Assembly: GCA_040217815.1 (NCBI GenBank)
Contig: JBEHWI010000011.1
Location: 31,725-95,724, forward strand
Direction: 5' to 3'
Source of the DNA: UBA5314 sp040217815
GTDB lineage: Bacteria > Bacillota > Syntrophomonadia > Syntrophomonadales > Syntrophomonadaceae
Length of the DNA: 64,000 nt
In this document: positions 35,236 to 44,109 of the stretch, in pieces
Position numbering within the stretch: position 1 is the stretch's first letter
Layout of the letters: each line of letters opens with the position of its first letter
Notes under the pieces: model-generated
Told to the model about the DNA's origin: nothing
What the model saw: the letters and a program-made list of their open reading frames with translations, nothing else
The model's database searches: none
Translations under genes and position numbers: made by a program

Positions 35236-35280
35236 AAGCCCTCCTAAAGGGAGCGTCTTTTAGGGGGGCTTCTAATTTTA
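35236..35280 (+). terminator. Rho-independent terminator of the surface-protein gene
   Basis: AAGCCCTCCTAAA pairs with TTTAGGGGGGCTT (13 bp, one G-U) around GGGAGCGTCT, followed by CTAATTTTAATT. Confidence 0.8.
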
Positions 35281-35391
35281 ATTCAGGTCTGGTTTCTGAC
35301 CAGTCTAGCTACACCACCCCCGATCTTGATCACCATAGATTCTATTCATGGCTTCCCCTGAAAAGCAATATCTCTATAAGGGGTGAGAAAA

Positions 35392-35868
35392 TTGGGTAAA
35401 GAATTTATAAGTGAAGTAATGAAAAAGGCGGTGAATATTCAGCTGCAGCACAACCTGCCGGCGGCGGCCATCACCGCCCAGGCCTGCCTGGAAACCGGGT
35501 ATGGGGAGAAGGTCTGCACCGATATACATACCGGTCAATACAGCTACAACCTGTTTAATATCAAGGGAGAGGGGCCGGCGGGAAGTGTTTTGGTGATAGA
35601 CACCGAGTATCATCGGGGGGTTAAGAAACGGGTGCTGGCTCGATTTAGAGCGTATCACGACTTTGATGAAAGTTATGATGACTATGTTCGGTTAATGTCC
35701 CAAGAACGTTATGCTCCCTGCCGGGCGGCCGGCGGCGATCCCGATGAATATGCCAGGCAGCTTTATGCCTGCGGTTACGCCGCCGATCCCAATTACGCCA
35801 GAGATTTGATCAAGATCATGGACATGTATGGACTGAGAGAAATGGCGGAGGAGTTGTTGGTAGTATAG
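35392..35868 (+). CDS. GH73-type endo-beta-N-acetylglucosaminidase (FlgJ/LytG-like)
   Basis: A 158-residue single-domain glucosaminidase: AAAITAQACLETGYGEKVC holds the catalytic Glu; SYNLFNIKGEGPAG is the family NLFGIKG motif; FRAYHDFDESYDDYVRLM and YATDPNYA-like GYAADPNYARDLI complete the signature. It would cut glycan strands of peptidoglycan. No signal peptide is seen, which is unusual; it may be released by lysis or exported otherwise. AGGGG lies 8 nt before TTG 35392; the frame also opens at GTG 35383 without a ribosome site. It follows the SLH protein gene, fitting a wall-modification role. Confidence 0.82.
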   Translation: MGKEFISEVMKKAVNIQLQHNLPAAAITAQACLETGYGEKVCTDIHTGQYSYNLFNIKGEGPAGSVLVIDTEYHRGVKKRVLARFRAYHDFDESYDDYVRLMSQERYAPCRAAGGDPDEYARQLYACGYAADPNYARDLIKIMDMYGLREMAEELLVV

Positions 35869-35918
35869 AATGACGGCAGGAAGATATCTAGAAAAGTTTT
35901 GCCCCCCAAAAGGTGGAT

Positions 35919-36173
35919 ATGGAAGCAGCCTGGCCGGTTGCCGACCCCCATCTGGCCAATAAAACCCTGCCAGCTGTCCGGGTCGCCACTTGCACCTATG
36001 CCGGTCCCTATGACGGGTTGGAAAAAGCTTATGGGGCTGTTTTCGCCTGGATAAATAATAACGGCTATCAGGTTAAAGTTACTACCCGGGAAGTTTACAT
36101 TAATGATCCGGTTGTAACACCACCGGAACAACTTGTAACCGAAATCCAAATCCCCATCCAGACAGGAAAATAA
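35919..36173 (+). pseudogene. GyrI-like small-molecule-binding domain, C-terminal part
   Basis: About 85 residues that match the second half of GyrI-like/AraC effector-binding domains: AAWPVADP, ATCTYAGPYDGLEKAYGAV, then REVYINDPVVTPPEQLVTEI. Full domains are about 150 residues; the first beta-alpha unit is missing. ATG 35919 is only 2 nt from its AAGGTGG, and no start codon upstream has a usable site. It is probably a 5'-truncated remnant, though a short domain could still fold. Confidence 0.6.
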
Positions 36174-36250
36174 ACTAAAGAAGAAACAGTAGTGGGGCAG
36201 GGGGCTTAGCCCCGTACAAGATGTATGCTTTTGTAATGCTCAGAAAATAC

Positions 36251-36280
36251 AAAAGCCCCGGTTTTTAATCCGAGGTTTTT
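36251..36280. terminator. Bidirectional terminator
   Basis: AAAGCCCCGG pairs with CCGAGGTTTT (one mismatch). The plus strand has TTTTTGG after it and the minus strand has CTTTTGTATTTT. It lies between convergent genes; the rest of 36174-36479 holds a short GTCCCCCTGAT element at 36325-36337 and nothing else that I can see. Confidence 0.65.
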
Positions 36281-36479
36281 GGTTTAAGCACTCGGGTTTT
36301 TGCATCAGTCAAACAACATTACGTACGTCCCCCTGATCCCGATTGCCTCTTAGCAATTGGATAACTCTTAACTGCATATTATTATAACACATCCTGCAAG
36401 TAATTGCATAGAAACTTTCTTCCTTGATTAGCTAACTGGGGCTATTATGCTATTTCAGCCCATTCATACAATCGATTAC

Positions 36480-36887
36480 CTAATCCCCTTCAGAGGTTAT
36501 TTTGATATATTTCTTGTCCTCACGGACCCAGTTGACAAAACGCCTTGTCGTGTCTACGGATTTCTTCAGGCTTCCCTCTTGATAATCCGGCCCTAGTATA
36601 GAAACTACCTGCTCAAAGGTCATTCCTTTGGTTATCTTGTTGAATTGATCCTCAGTAACCTTCGCAGTTGTCTTACTGAGCATGGTGTGGGATTTCTGTT
36701 CGACCTTGCCCTCACTCGTTTGCACGGTGATCTCTCTGGGTATGTCGTCCCAACTATACAGTTTGCTGCCGCTGCCCAGGTCCGTCATTCGGCCTTCGCC
36801 TATAATTTTCTTAACCTCATCATAGGTCATACCCAGCTTGATCTTCTCCTTATTTAAGGCAATGTTACTACGTCGTAGCACCTGCAT
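36480..36887 (-). CDS. SmpA/OmlA-like (DUF3862-type) double-domain protein
   Basis: A 135-residue protein with two copies of the short SmpA/OmlA-like unit: KLGMTYDEVKKIIGEG and ITKGMTFEQVVSILGPD, each followed by a W/Y-containing beta segment (LYSWDD; FVNWVRED). In other Firmicutes the unit is found on lipoproteins, but here no signal peptide precedes it: a TAG lies two codons before ATG 36887. The gene may have lost its export signal. AAGG at 6-7 nt is a weak ribosome site. It is transcribed with the BRCT gene upstream. Confidence 0.6.
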   Translation of the reverse strand: MQVLRRSNIALNKEKIKLGMTYDEVKKIIGEGRMTDLGSGSKLYSWDDIPREITVQTSEGKVEQKSHTMLSKTTAKVTEDQFNKITKGMTFEQVVSILGPDYQEGSLKKSVDTTRRFVNWVREDKKYIKITSEGD

Positions 36888-36903
36888 GTTCTACCTTTTT
36901 GAA

Positions 36904-37075
36904 CTACTTGCCCTTTGCCTTCACCAGCGTAGTGCAAATCTCATAAGATACCTCAACTCTATGAGTCCCTGGCAGAACTGATGAAAGGGTAGCTCGCTCC
37001 GGATTTTTTTCGCTTTTGGAATTTCCATAGCCTTTATTAACGGAGCGCCTTGCCGGACGCAGCGTTCCAGAAGTC
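36904..37075 (-). other. Open frame without a start codon, between the BRCT and SmpA-like genes
   Basis: In the +1 frame relative to the BRCT gene, translation continues past its stop for about 57 codons with protein-like content (KSEKNPERATLSSVLPG, then EVSYEICTTLVKAKGK, TAG 36906). No ATG, GTG or TTG lies in it. It may be a frameshifted C-terminal extension of the BRCT protein or the remnant of another gene. Confidence 0.3.
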
Positions 37076-37966
37076 GTTTTCTTGGACGATGATTATCAGA
37101 TGTCCGGCCTTGCGCATCTTCATGGCTTGTTCCACCTTGCGTCCATAGCAGGAAAAAGCCCAGCAGGCGCTGCCCTCATTTGCCACCACCAGAAAATCGG
37201 TCTCTCCGGTAACCCGGGTTTCATACCGGCCTCCCAGAGATTCGATCTTATTTTTAATTTCAAAGCGGGAGGCCAGGGGTGATTTACCGCTAAAAGAAAA
37301 AGTCTTGTTGGTGAACGAAATCACCGGGTCTATAGCACATACACCCGAAATATTCATGGCGTCTCTTAATTCGGAAAGCTCTGCCGGGTTGAGATTATAA
37401 GATGTTTTTAAATCAATAAATTCAGCAAAGAACACTTTTAGAAAATTTATTTCCTCCGCAGAAAGAAGCCCGTCTTTCATAAAATTCCCAATGAGGCTGC
37501 ACAGTTCATCGTAGGGATAGACTCCGGTCAAATGAAGGTTTTGGTCCAGCCAGGCTTCTAATAGTTCGATTTCCCTGGTTTCAATTTTGTTGTCGGCCAT
37601 AATGCCATGCAATATTCCCTGCAAGCGTTGAACATCGCTGGCCACCAGGTCGTAGTAAGGATTGTCGCCGGAGGTGTATTTACTGCATAGCCACAATATA
37701 TCCGCCTTCTCCTCCTCATCTATATACTGGTCGGAAAGGGCGGTGCTAATTACGTCTACCATTTCCGAGAAAGAATGAAAGGATAAGCTGTCCCGGTACA
37801 GATTAAACCAGTGGTTTAACTCATTGATCTCTTCCGGGCTGATAACTCCGTCAATGGCTATTCCTTTTAAAAGGCCTTCCAGGGTGTTAAAGGCTTTTTC
37901 CACTTCACTCATAAACATGAATTTACCGAACTCCCGGTAATAGCTGCCCGAAGACACTGCCTTCAC
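37037..37966 (-). CDS. BRCT-domain protein with two TerB-like modules
   Basis: A 309-residue soluble protein. The N-terminal 190 residues contain two helical acidic modules resembling TerB-like/EF-hand-like folds (GIAIDGVISPEEINEL; GIMADNKIETREIELL; KDGLLSAEEINFLKVFF). The C-terminal 90 residues are a BRCT domain (KTFSFSGKSPLASRFEIKNK, SLGGRYETRVTGETDFLVV), which binds phosphoprotein or DNA ends, as in NAD-dependent ligases. GTG 37966 is the first start; ATG 37918 and 37912 are alternatives with GGGAG upstream. A role in DNA metabolism is inferred only from BRCT. Confidence 0.7.
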   Translation of the reverse strand: MKAVSSGSYYREFGKFMFMSEVEKAFNTLEGLLKGIAIDGVISPEEINELNHWFNLYRDSLSFHSFSEMVDVISTALSDQYIDEEEKADILWLCSKYTSGDNPYYDLVASDVQRLQGILHGIMADNKIETREIELLEAWLDQNLHLTGVYPYDELCSLIGNFMKDGLLSAEEINFLKVFFAEFIDLKTSYNLNPAELSELRDAMNISGVCAIDPVISFTNKTFSFSGKSPLASRFEIKNKIESLGGRYETRVTGETDFLVVANEGSACWAFSCYGRKVEQAMKMRKAGHLIIIVQENDFWNAASGKALR

Positions 37967-38395
37967 CTGCCTGATACAAAGTTGGATGGGTTTATATAAT
38001 CATAATGTTTTCTACCCGGAGGGTTTAATTGCCTTTAAAGAACTGACATTTTTCAAACCTGTCGGCTGAGCAAGATATTACAATAACGAAGGTTTTGATG
38101 AAGACTATTATTCACAATGATAATGTTGCCGTCTTAGAGCGGGTATAACACTCCTATCTCATTTATACATGCAATAATATTCCCCTTTCAAAGATTTGGC
38201 TTTATTATACAATTAATGGTTAAGGTATGAGGCAGCACAACTCCAATTGGAAAGGAGCAGTTGGATTGATGGATAATAACATGGTCTTTAACAAGTTTGG
38301 GGATCATTATATTGCTGATGATATGACGATATCAATTTATTTATCAGGGCTCTTTTCAAACCACGTTTAATTAAGTTAAAAAGGTGAATGGATAA
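37967..38395. other. Intergenic region before the two-component genes
   Basis: About 430 bp, A+T-rich. It contains a possible 33-codon gene (described separately). No other gene, operator or terminator was identified. Confidence 0.4.
38269..38370 (+). CDS. Possible 33-residue leader protein
   Basis: ATG 38269 (or TTG 38266) follows AAAGGAG at 8-11 nt and runs 33 codons to TAA, 25 bp before the sensor kinase gene. Content is unremarkable (FNKFGDHYIADDM, then YLSGLFSNHV). It may be a small gene in the kinase operon or chance. Confidence 0.25.
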   Translation: MDNNMVFNKFGDHYIADDMTISIYLSGLFSNHV

Positions 38396-39541
38396 ATGTT
38401 TAGAGTGTTGACTGCAGCCAAGGTCGTTATATACATCCTGGTTTACTACCGGGTTTTTAAGCATACGCCGCTCAGCTTCGAGCTTATAATCCTGGCCCTG
38501 GCTTTGTTGGTGAGCGGTTTTTGGCGCAGCTATTACAACTATGACCGCCTTAAAATAAATACCTTCACCCTGAACCTGGATTTGCTGCTGGCCTTTTTGT
38601 TCTCCCTAATTGTTCATAATGGCAGTTTTGATAAACTGTTTATCATGTTCATGCTGGAAGGGATAGCAGTGCTGCCCAGGCCGCAGTGGATCATTTATCT
38701 GGCCTTTAACCTGGCTGTCAATGGCTCAGCTTTAGCTCTGTATGACTGGCGCACCGACGGACTGGTTCAAGCGCCGGAAGCAGCACAAGTCCTGCTTTAC
38801 TGCTTGTTTTTCCTTCTTGTATGGAGCGAGAGAAGGCAGCGGGAGCAAAGCCGGGCCTATAAAAAACTTAGCCAGGAGCTTCTCTATACCAATATGCAGC
38901 TTAAGGAAAGCATAGCCTGGAGTGACAAGCTTGCCTCCCAGGCGGAGCGCAGGCGTATAGCTGCCGAGATGCATGACAGCCTGGGGCATGATCTTACCGC
39001 TCTGATCCTAACCCTGGAGGCCGGAAGAAAACTGATGCAGCGGGACCGTGAAGCCTCGATGGGGTATTGGGATAAATCCCTGGAGCTGGCCCGGGGGGCT
39101 ATAACTTCAGTGCGGGAACTGGTTTCCAGTACTAAGGAGTCCAATTCAGGTTTTGAGTTGATTGCCAGTTTACACAAGATGGCCAGCGTGATGGAAGAAC
39201 TAAATCTTTTAAGGATAGAGCTGGATATTGAAGCGGATGATATTGAGTTGTCCGAGATAGAGCAGTTTAACATTTACCGGGTGTTTCAGGAGGCTGTAAC
39301 CAACACCATGAAGCACGCCAATGCCGACCGGGCTGGCATATCTATTTTAGGGGAAGGAAGCCGGCTGCGTTTCAATTACTGGGACAACGGCTCGGGTGTG
39401 GCTGAGATCAGAGCGGGAAACGGCCTTGAAGGTATAGCGGCCCGGGTGGCTGAAATACATGGCGCGATCAGTTTTGAATCATCGATAGGAGGCGGTTTTA
39501 GGATGCACGGTCTTATTGAAAAGCCAGGCGGGAATTCATGA
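38396..39541 (+). CDS. Sensor histidine kinase, NarL/DesK type
   Basis: A 381-residue membrane kinase. About five N-terminal hydrophobic segments (FELIILALALLVSGF, LNLDLLLAFLFSLIVH, FLLVWSE and others) span residues 1-145; then a coiled coil, HisKA_3 with the phospho-acceptor in AAEMHDSLGHDLTALIL, and HATPase (NTMKHANADRAGI, DNGSGV, GNGLEGIAARV). It pairs with the LuxR-type response regulator whose ATG overlaps its stop (ATGA at 39538-39541). The signal is unknown. Confidence 0.9.
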   Translation: MFRVLTAAKVVIYILVYYRVFKHTPLSFELIILALALLVSGFWRSYYNYDRLKINTFTLNLDLLLAFLFSLIVHNGSFDKLFIMFMLEGIAVLPRPQWIIYLAFNLAVNGSALALYDWRTDGLVQAPEAAQVLLYCLFFLLVWSERRQREQSRAYKKLSQELLYTNMQLKESIAWSDKLASQAERRRIAAEMHDSLGHDLTALILTLEAGRKLMQRDREASMGYWDKSLELARGAITSVRELVSSTKESNSGFELIASLHKMASVMEELNLLRIELDIEADDIELSEIEQFNIYRVFQEAVTNTMKHANADRAGISILGEGSRLRFNYWDNGSGVAEIRAGNGLEGIAARVAEIHGAISFESSIGGGFRMHGLIEKPGGNS

Positions 39542-40188
39542 AGAGGATTAGGATTCTCATTGTCGATGACCAGTTGATCGTCCGTGAAGGGCTCAAAACC
39601 ATCCTTCAATTGGAAGAAGATTTTGAAATAGTGGGAACCGGCTGCAACGGTCAGGAGGCCCTGGATCTGTGCGTCTCCACCAGGCCGGATGTGGTCCTAA
39701 TGGATGCCCGGATGCCGGTGGCAGGCGGTGCTGAAGCGACCCGGGAGATAATAAGCCGCTTTCCGGAAATGAAAGTATTGATGCTCACCGTATTTAATGA
39801 AGACGCTCTCATAATTGAAGGAATACGAAGCGGAGTAAAAGGCTTTTTATTAAAGGACCTTCCCGCCGAAGACCTGTGCCGAAATATAAGAGAAGTATAT
39901 AAGGGAGGAGCAGTTTTGCACCCCGAAGTTGCCGCCCGGGTAATGCAAAGAATAGCAAGTCCAAGTTCGGAATCCACGTTCGATGATTTGCCGCCTGGCG
40001 AGCTGGAGCAGCTGACCAGGAGGGAAAAGGAAGTATGGCAATTGGTGGGCCGGGGTTTGTCGAATGCCGAGATCGCTTCCGCACTATTTATAAGTGAAGG
40101 GACTGTTAAAAACCATGTAAGCAGCCTCCTGGCCAAACTGCAGGTCAGAGACCGGACCCGGTTGGCCCTGCTGGCCCGAAAAGCATGA
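39538..40188 (+). CDS. NarL/FixJ-family response regulator
   Basis: A 216-residue regulator: receiver domain with acidic pocket (IVDDQ), phospho-acceptor Asp in VVLMDARMPV, conserved Lys in GFLLKDLPAED; and a C-terminal GerE HTH (LTRREKEVWQLVGRGLSNAEIA, TVKNHVSSLLAKLQVRDR). Its start overlaps the kinase stop by 4 bp, so they are translationally coupled. The membrane-anchored protein next in line is a candidate member of the same operon. Confidence 0.93.
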   Translation: MKRIRILIVDDQLIVREGLKTILQLEEDFEIVGTGCNGQEALDLCVSTRPDVVLMDARMPVAGGAEATREIISRFPEMKVLMLTVFNEDALIIEGIRSGVKGFLLKDLPAEDLCRNIREVYKGGAVLHPEVAARVMQRIASPSSESTFDDLPPGELEQLTRREKEVWQLVGRGLSNAEIASALFISEGTVKNHVSSLLAKLQVRDRTRLALLARKA

Positions 40189-40300
40189 CTTGAGACATAA
40201 GAAAATCATGCCCGTGGTTGGATGTATAAGAAATCCCTCTTCTTTAGTATTTAAAAGAGGAGGGGCTCTTTGCTTTTCTGCAGCGGAAAGGATGGCGGGT

Positions 40301-41893
40301 ATGATAGGAAGACAGTGGTTTAGTAAAGTATTGGTCTTGATTCTGATTATTGCATTGGGAGCCGGGGTTTACGCATACAGCGTTATAAAATCAGTTCCCA
40401 AAATGTTTAAGCTGAATGAAGAGCTCAAGTCGGAAGGGTATTATATGGCCGACTTTGAGTTTAAGATGTTGGGCTGCGCCTATTATCTCGATAAGGGACA
40501 GTATGTTACTGCCCTTTTCAGGCTTGGTCAGATGAACCACCAATTGAAGTCCAGAGAGGGTCTGGTGAAAATCCCACAGTTTAAAGATAAAAAAGAAGAA
40601 TTGGAGTTTTATCGCTGTCTGCAAAATCCCCGGACTGGAGCCTTTATGGACGATTCTTATCCCCTTTTTACCTATATCGGTCCAACCCTGAACGTGACGG
40701 AAAAGATGCAGTCACTATCTCAGGAAGTGGGCGAACCTCTGAAGCTCAAATATCCTATAAAATTCCTGGATGAAATAGATACACCGGAAGAACTAAAAGC
40801 TTTCCTGGATGATTTATCTACCGTTGGCTGGCTGGGCGCCAAATTCAGAACCCCCTACGTGGCAGCAGCCGAATTGGCGGAGTCTGCTACGGGAATGGAG
40901 GAGTTTAACCTTTATTCCTTTTCTCCCGAGTGGAAGCAGGCTTTACTGCAGTGGTTTTATAGTAATCAAGACCCCCAAACAGGCTACTGGGGGGTGAAGT
41001 CCAGAAGCAGCGGGGCATTGCTGGACGGAGGCGATCTAAATTCCAGCGAAAAGATTCTAAAACTGTTTGTTGATATGAAAGGTAATAACCGCTACCCCGA
41101 ATTCCCTTTACGCTACAAAGAGCAGTTGTTTGCCTCTACTCTGCAGAAGCTGTCACAGCCTATGCCCCAGGACCTGGATGAAGTACACGAATGGACTCTG
41201 GTAATGAACCGGGGCACCCGGCTCTTGACCAGGTATTTATGGGGCGGTGCAACTCCTGAGCAAAAAGCTGCCGCCCGGGACTTGATGGAAAAGATTGTTC
41301 GCAGTAAATATGAGACAACCTTTATTCCGGCGCAGGGCGCCTTCAGCTATTATCCCGGAGCCGCCAACGCCGACCTGGACGGCACCGGGGAAACCCTGGG
41401 TTATTTAAACGAGATTGGAGCACTGTCCAGCACGAAGCAAAGAGAACTTTGGGGAAGTCCGGAAAACAGCCTGAAAGACCTGGGGGATTGCAGAGTTTTG
41501 GGTTTGCAGGAAAACGATTTTAATGGGATAAAAAATACCCCGGGCATTAACTCTATCCGTTTGTACCGGATCGACCCGGGAATTGATTTCGATGCCGGTG
41601 TGGCGGGTGTTTATTACCCTAATAAAACAGCGGTTCTTGATGCCTGCGATTTAATGTACCGCTTGGAGCAATGGGCAAATCTTACCCCCCAGAGCATGGG
41701 CAATTGGGTTAGCAAAGAGTCGATATTCAAGGAGTTGGCAGGTTTTCATCCAAACGCGATTCCAGTTTATAATGAGACTATACCTCTTGCCCAGGCCAAT
41801 GAAGTTTTGCACCAGGATCATGTTTTGGTCGTGGTGGGGTTTGATGTGCTGCAGAAGCCTGTTTGCAAAACGACTTTTTTACATTTGTATTAA
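40301..41893 (+). CDS. Membrane-anchored protein of unknown function
   Basis: A 530-residue protein with a single N-terminal signal anchor (KVLVLILIIALGAGVYAY) and a large exported domain. It has a repeated alpha-helical look with a QDPQTGYWG motif reminiscent of alpha/alpha-barrel or terpenoid-cyclase-like repeats. I do not recognise the family. The frame opens at TTG 40190 without a ribosome site; AAAGGA about 9 nt before ATG 40301 supports that start. It follows the response regulator by 112 bp and may be its target or an operon partner. Confidence 0.65.
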   Translation: MIGRQWFSKVLVLILIIALGAGVYAYSVIKSVPKMFKLNEELKSEGYYMADFEFKMLGCAYYLDKGQYVTALFRLGQMNHQLKSREGLVKIPQFKDKKEELEFYRCLQNPRTGAFMDDSYPLFTYIGPTLNVTEKMQSLSQEVGEPLKLKYPIKFLDEIDTPEELKAFLDDLSTVGWLGAKFRTPYVAAAELAESATGMEEFNLYSFSPEWKQALLQWFYSNQDPQTGYWGVKSRSSGALLDGGDLNSSEKILKLFVDMKGNNRYPEFPLRYKEQLFASTLQKLSQPMPQDLDEVHEWTLVMNRGTRLLTRYLWGGATPEQKAAARDLMEKIVRSKYETTFIPAQGAFSYYPGAANADLDGTGETLGYLNEIGALSSTKQRELWGSPENSLKDLGDCRVLGLQENDFNGIKNTPGINSIRLYRIDPGIDFDAGVAGVYYPNKTAVLDACDLMYRLEQWANLTPQSMGNWVSKESIFKELAGFHPNAIPVYNETIPLAQANEVLHQDHVLVVVGFDVLQKPVCKTTFLHLY

Positions 41894-41916
41894 AAGGACA
41901 TTTATTGCGTCCTTTT
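41892..41916 (+). terminator. Hairpin at the gene end, possible terminator
   Basis: AAAAGGAC / GTCCTTTT, perfect 8-bp stem overlapping the stop codon of the upstream gene. The T-run is part of the stem and only CGAGG follows, so efficiency is uncertain. Confidence 0.4.
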
Positions 41917-41974
41917 CGAGGACTGGCGGACTTTGCAGGTCTGCCTTTTCGCGCGCTCTGCTGCTTTTTAGTGA

Positions 41975-42025
41975 GTTGACTTGACATTTTGAAAGGTTAC
42001 ATATAACCTATGTTATATGTAACCT
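41975..42025. promoter_or_regulatory. Promoter-operator before the DUF4180 gene
   Basis: A perfect 14-bp inverted repeat, AGGTTACATATAAC and GTTATATGTAACCT, with a 4-bp centre CTAT (41994-42025). TTGACA (41981-41986) lies just upstream and TATAAC (42002-42007) is inside the left arm, so a bound dimer would cover the -10. Typical of an operator for a MarR/PadR/TetR-size repressor; the repressor is not identified. Confidence 0.65.
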
Positions 42026-42059
42026 AACGTAAAAGAGTATATGGGATATGGAGGTTGCG

Positions 42060-42398
42060 ATGGAGACTATAATTCATAATGATAAAGCGGTTGAAGTAAA
42101 ACTCGATAAGAAATTGTGCAGCAGTGGTGACTTTCTGGAGCTTATAGCAGGTTCAATTTACGATGTCTATATTCTACGCCAGGAAGATTTTGATGAAAGT
42201 TTTTTTAACCTGTCTACCGGGGTGGCGGGCGAGATATTGCAGAAAGCCTCCAACTACCGAATCAGGATGGCAATCGTAGGTGATTTTTCAAATTTTGCCA
42301 GCAAAGCTCTGGCGGATTTTATTTACGAATCCAACCGGGTTAAGCAAATCGTTTTTGTTGAATCAGTTGAAAAAGCTTTAGAAATATTTCAAATCTAA
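42060..42398 (+). CDS. DUF4180 protein
   Basis: A 112-residue cytosolic protein of the DUF4180 family (ETIIHNDKAVEVKL at the start; AIVGDFSNFASKALADFI and QIVFVESVEKALEIF near the end). Function unknown. The frame can open at ATG 42048 but its GGAGG (42050-42054) lies inside that extension, 5 nt before ATG 42060, which also gives the usual family N-terminus. Expression should be set by the palindromic operator immediately upstream. Confidence 0.8.
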   Translation: METIIHNDKAVEVKLDKKLCSSGDFLELIAGSIYDVYILRQEDFDESFFNLSTGVAGEILQKASNYRIRMAIVGDFSNFASKALADFIYESNRVKQIVFVESVEKALEIFQI

Positions 42399-42583
42399 AC
42401 TGGTCTTTGACTGCACACCGGCCAGGCCGATTTACCCCTCATAAGGCCAAATGGGTTAAAAACAATATTAGAGAGCATAACGTTTCGTCCCGGGCCTGAT
42501 TGACCAAAATTTTTCCTTATACTAGAATGAAAACTGTGTATAAAGGCATAACGAGGCATAGTACCAGTTAGAGGGAGCTTGAA

Positions 42584-43483
42584 ATGAACAAAGATGAAAT
42601 GCGCGAACGATTTATTGATATCATGGCCAAATTCACCGCCTACATCGGCAAGCATCTCCCGGATGATGTCTACCACCGCTTGCAGGAATTGAGAGAAACC
42701 GAAGACACCCCTTTGGGCCGTATAATCTATGACGCCATGTTTGACGACCTGAAGATGGCCGACCAGCTGAACCGGCCCTGCTGCCAGGACACCGGGGTGA
42801 TCCAGTATTTTGTGCAGGTGGGGACCAAATTTCCCTTGATCGATGAGATTGAAGACTGCCTGCGTGAAGCCGTGAAACGGGCCACAGTGATGGGACCACT
42901 TCGGCACAACGCGGTCGAGGTATTCGACGAGAAGAACACCGGCAACAATGTAGGCACCCGGGTTCCCTGGATTGACTGGGAAGTCGTACCGGGCAGCGAT
43001 GAAGTGACTATTTATGCCTACATGGCCGGGGGCGGCTGCAGCCTGCCGGGAACTGCCAAGGTTTTAATGCCCCTGGAGGGTTACGAAGGGGTGGTCAAAT
43101 TTGTGTTTGACCAGGTTACTTCCTATGGAATAAATGCCTGCCCGCCCCTGCTCATAGGCATAGGCATCGCGGGTTCGGTTGAGGTGGCGGCCAAGCTGTC
43201 CAAGAAGGCCTTGCTGCGTCCCGTAGGATCGCACAACAGCAATCCGCGCGGGGCCCAGTTGGAAGCTATGATCGAAAAGGGCTTGAATGATATAAAGATC
43301 GGCCCCGGTGGACTGGGCGGAGAAAACTCGGTAATGGGTGTGCACATAGAACAGGCCGCCCGCCATCCGGCCACCATCGCGGTGGGGCTTTCCACCGGCT
43401 GCTGGGCGCACCGCCGGGCAGTCATCAAAATAAACGCCAATATGGAATATGAGACTATCTCACACCAAGGAGCCGTACTATGA
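42584..43483 (+). CDS. Fumarate hydratase class I, alpha subunit
   Basis: A 299-residue Fe-S hydro-lyase alpha subunit (fumarase/tartrate dehydratase family). It hydrates fumarate to malate with a labile [4Fe-4S] cluster; ligand cysteines fit CCQDTGVIQYFVQVG, GGGCSLPGTAKVL and STGCWAHRRAV. The motif NPRGAQLEAMIEKGLNDIKIGPGG-like block is family-typical. GAGGGAGC precedes ATG 42584. Its stop overlaps the beta subunit start (ATGA, 43480-43483). In syntrophs this enzyme is part of the methylmalonyl or incomplete citrate path. A tartrate dehydratase role cannot be excluded from sequence alone. Confidence 0.9.
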   Translation: MNKDEMRERFIDIMAKFTAYIGKHLPDDVYHRLQELRETEDTPLGRIIYDAMFDDLKMADQLNRPCCQDTGVIQYFVQVGTKFPLIDEIEDCLREAVKRATVMGPLRHNAVEVFDEKNTGNNVGTRVPWIDWEVVPGSDEVTIYAYMAGGGCSLPGTAKVLMPLEGYEGVVKFVFDQVTSYGINACPPLLIGIGIAGSVEVAAKLSKKALLRPVGSHNSNPRGAQLEAMIEKGLNDIKIGPGGLGGENSVMGVHIEQAARHPATIAVGLSTGCWAHRRAVIKINANMEYETISHQGAVL

Positions 43484-44094
43484 AAAAGATACTGACAACA
43501 CCGATAAAGAATGAAGACCTGGAGTCCCTGATAGTGGGGGACATCATCTATTTAAATGGCTATCTTATAACCGCCCGGGACGACGTACACCAGCGCCTGA
43601 TCAAACAACATCGGGAGTTGCCGGTTGATTTGAACGGACTGGCCATATTTCACGCCGGACCGATCATGCAGGAAATAGAGGAACAGCCGGGTAAATACCG
43701 GGTCATCTCTATTGGCCCGACCACCAGCATGCGCATGGAGAAATATGAAAAGGAATTTATAGCCGCGACGGGGGTAAAGCTGATTATCGGCAAGGGCGGC
43801 ATGGGCCCGGCTACGCTTGAAGGCTGCCGGCAGCACAAAGCGATTCACACCGTTTTTCCCGGAGGCTGTGCGGTCCTGGCCGCTAATTGCGTGGAAGAGG
43901 TTGAGCGGGTGGAATGGCTGGACTTGGGAATGCCGGAAGCCATGTGGGTGATGCGGGTTAAGGAATTCGGACCCTTAATCGTCTCCATCGACACTCAGGG
44001 CAACAACCTTTTTGAGAACAACAAAATTGAATTCAACCGCAAAAAGGACCTGGTCGTGGAGGAGATCTGCCGTCACGTTGATTATCTCGACTGA
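43480..44094 (+). CDS. Fumarate hydratase class I, beta subunit
   Basis: A 204-residue beta (C-terminal-type) subunit of the Fe-S hydro-lyase. Motifs: GDIIYLNGYLITARDDVHQR, PTTSMRMEKYEKEF and GKGGMGPATLEGCRQH, which form the substrate pocket with the alpha chain. It ends 15 bp from the stop of the convergent tandem-nitrilase gene, with no obvious terminator between. Confidence 0.9.
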   Translation: MKKILTTPIKNEDLESLIVGDIIYLNGYLITARDDVHQRLIKQHRELPVDLNGLAIFHAGPIMQEIEEQPGKYRVISIGPTTSMRMEKYEKEFIAATGVKLIIGKGGMGPATLEGCRQHKAIHTVFPGGCAVLAANCVEEVERVEWLDLGMPEAMWVMRVKEFGPLIVSIDTQGNNLFENNKIEFNRKKDLVVEEICRHVDYLD

Positions 44095-44109
44095 GTTGAA
44101 ACGGACTCT

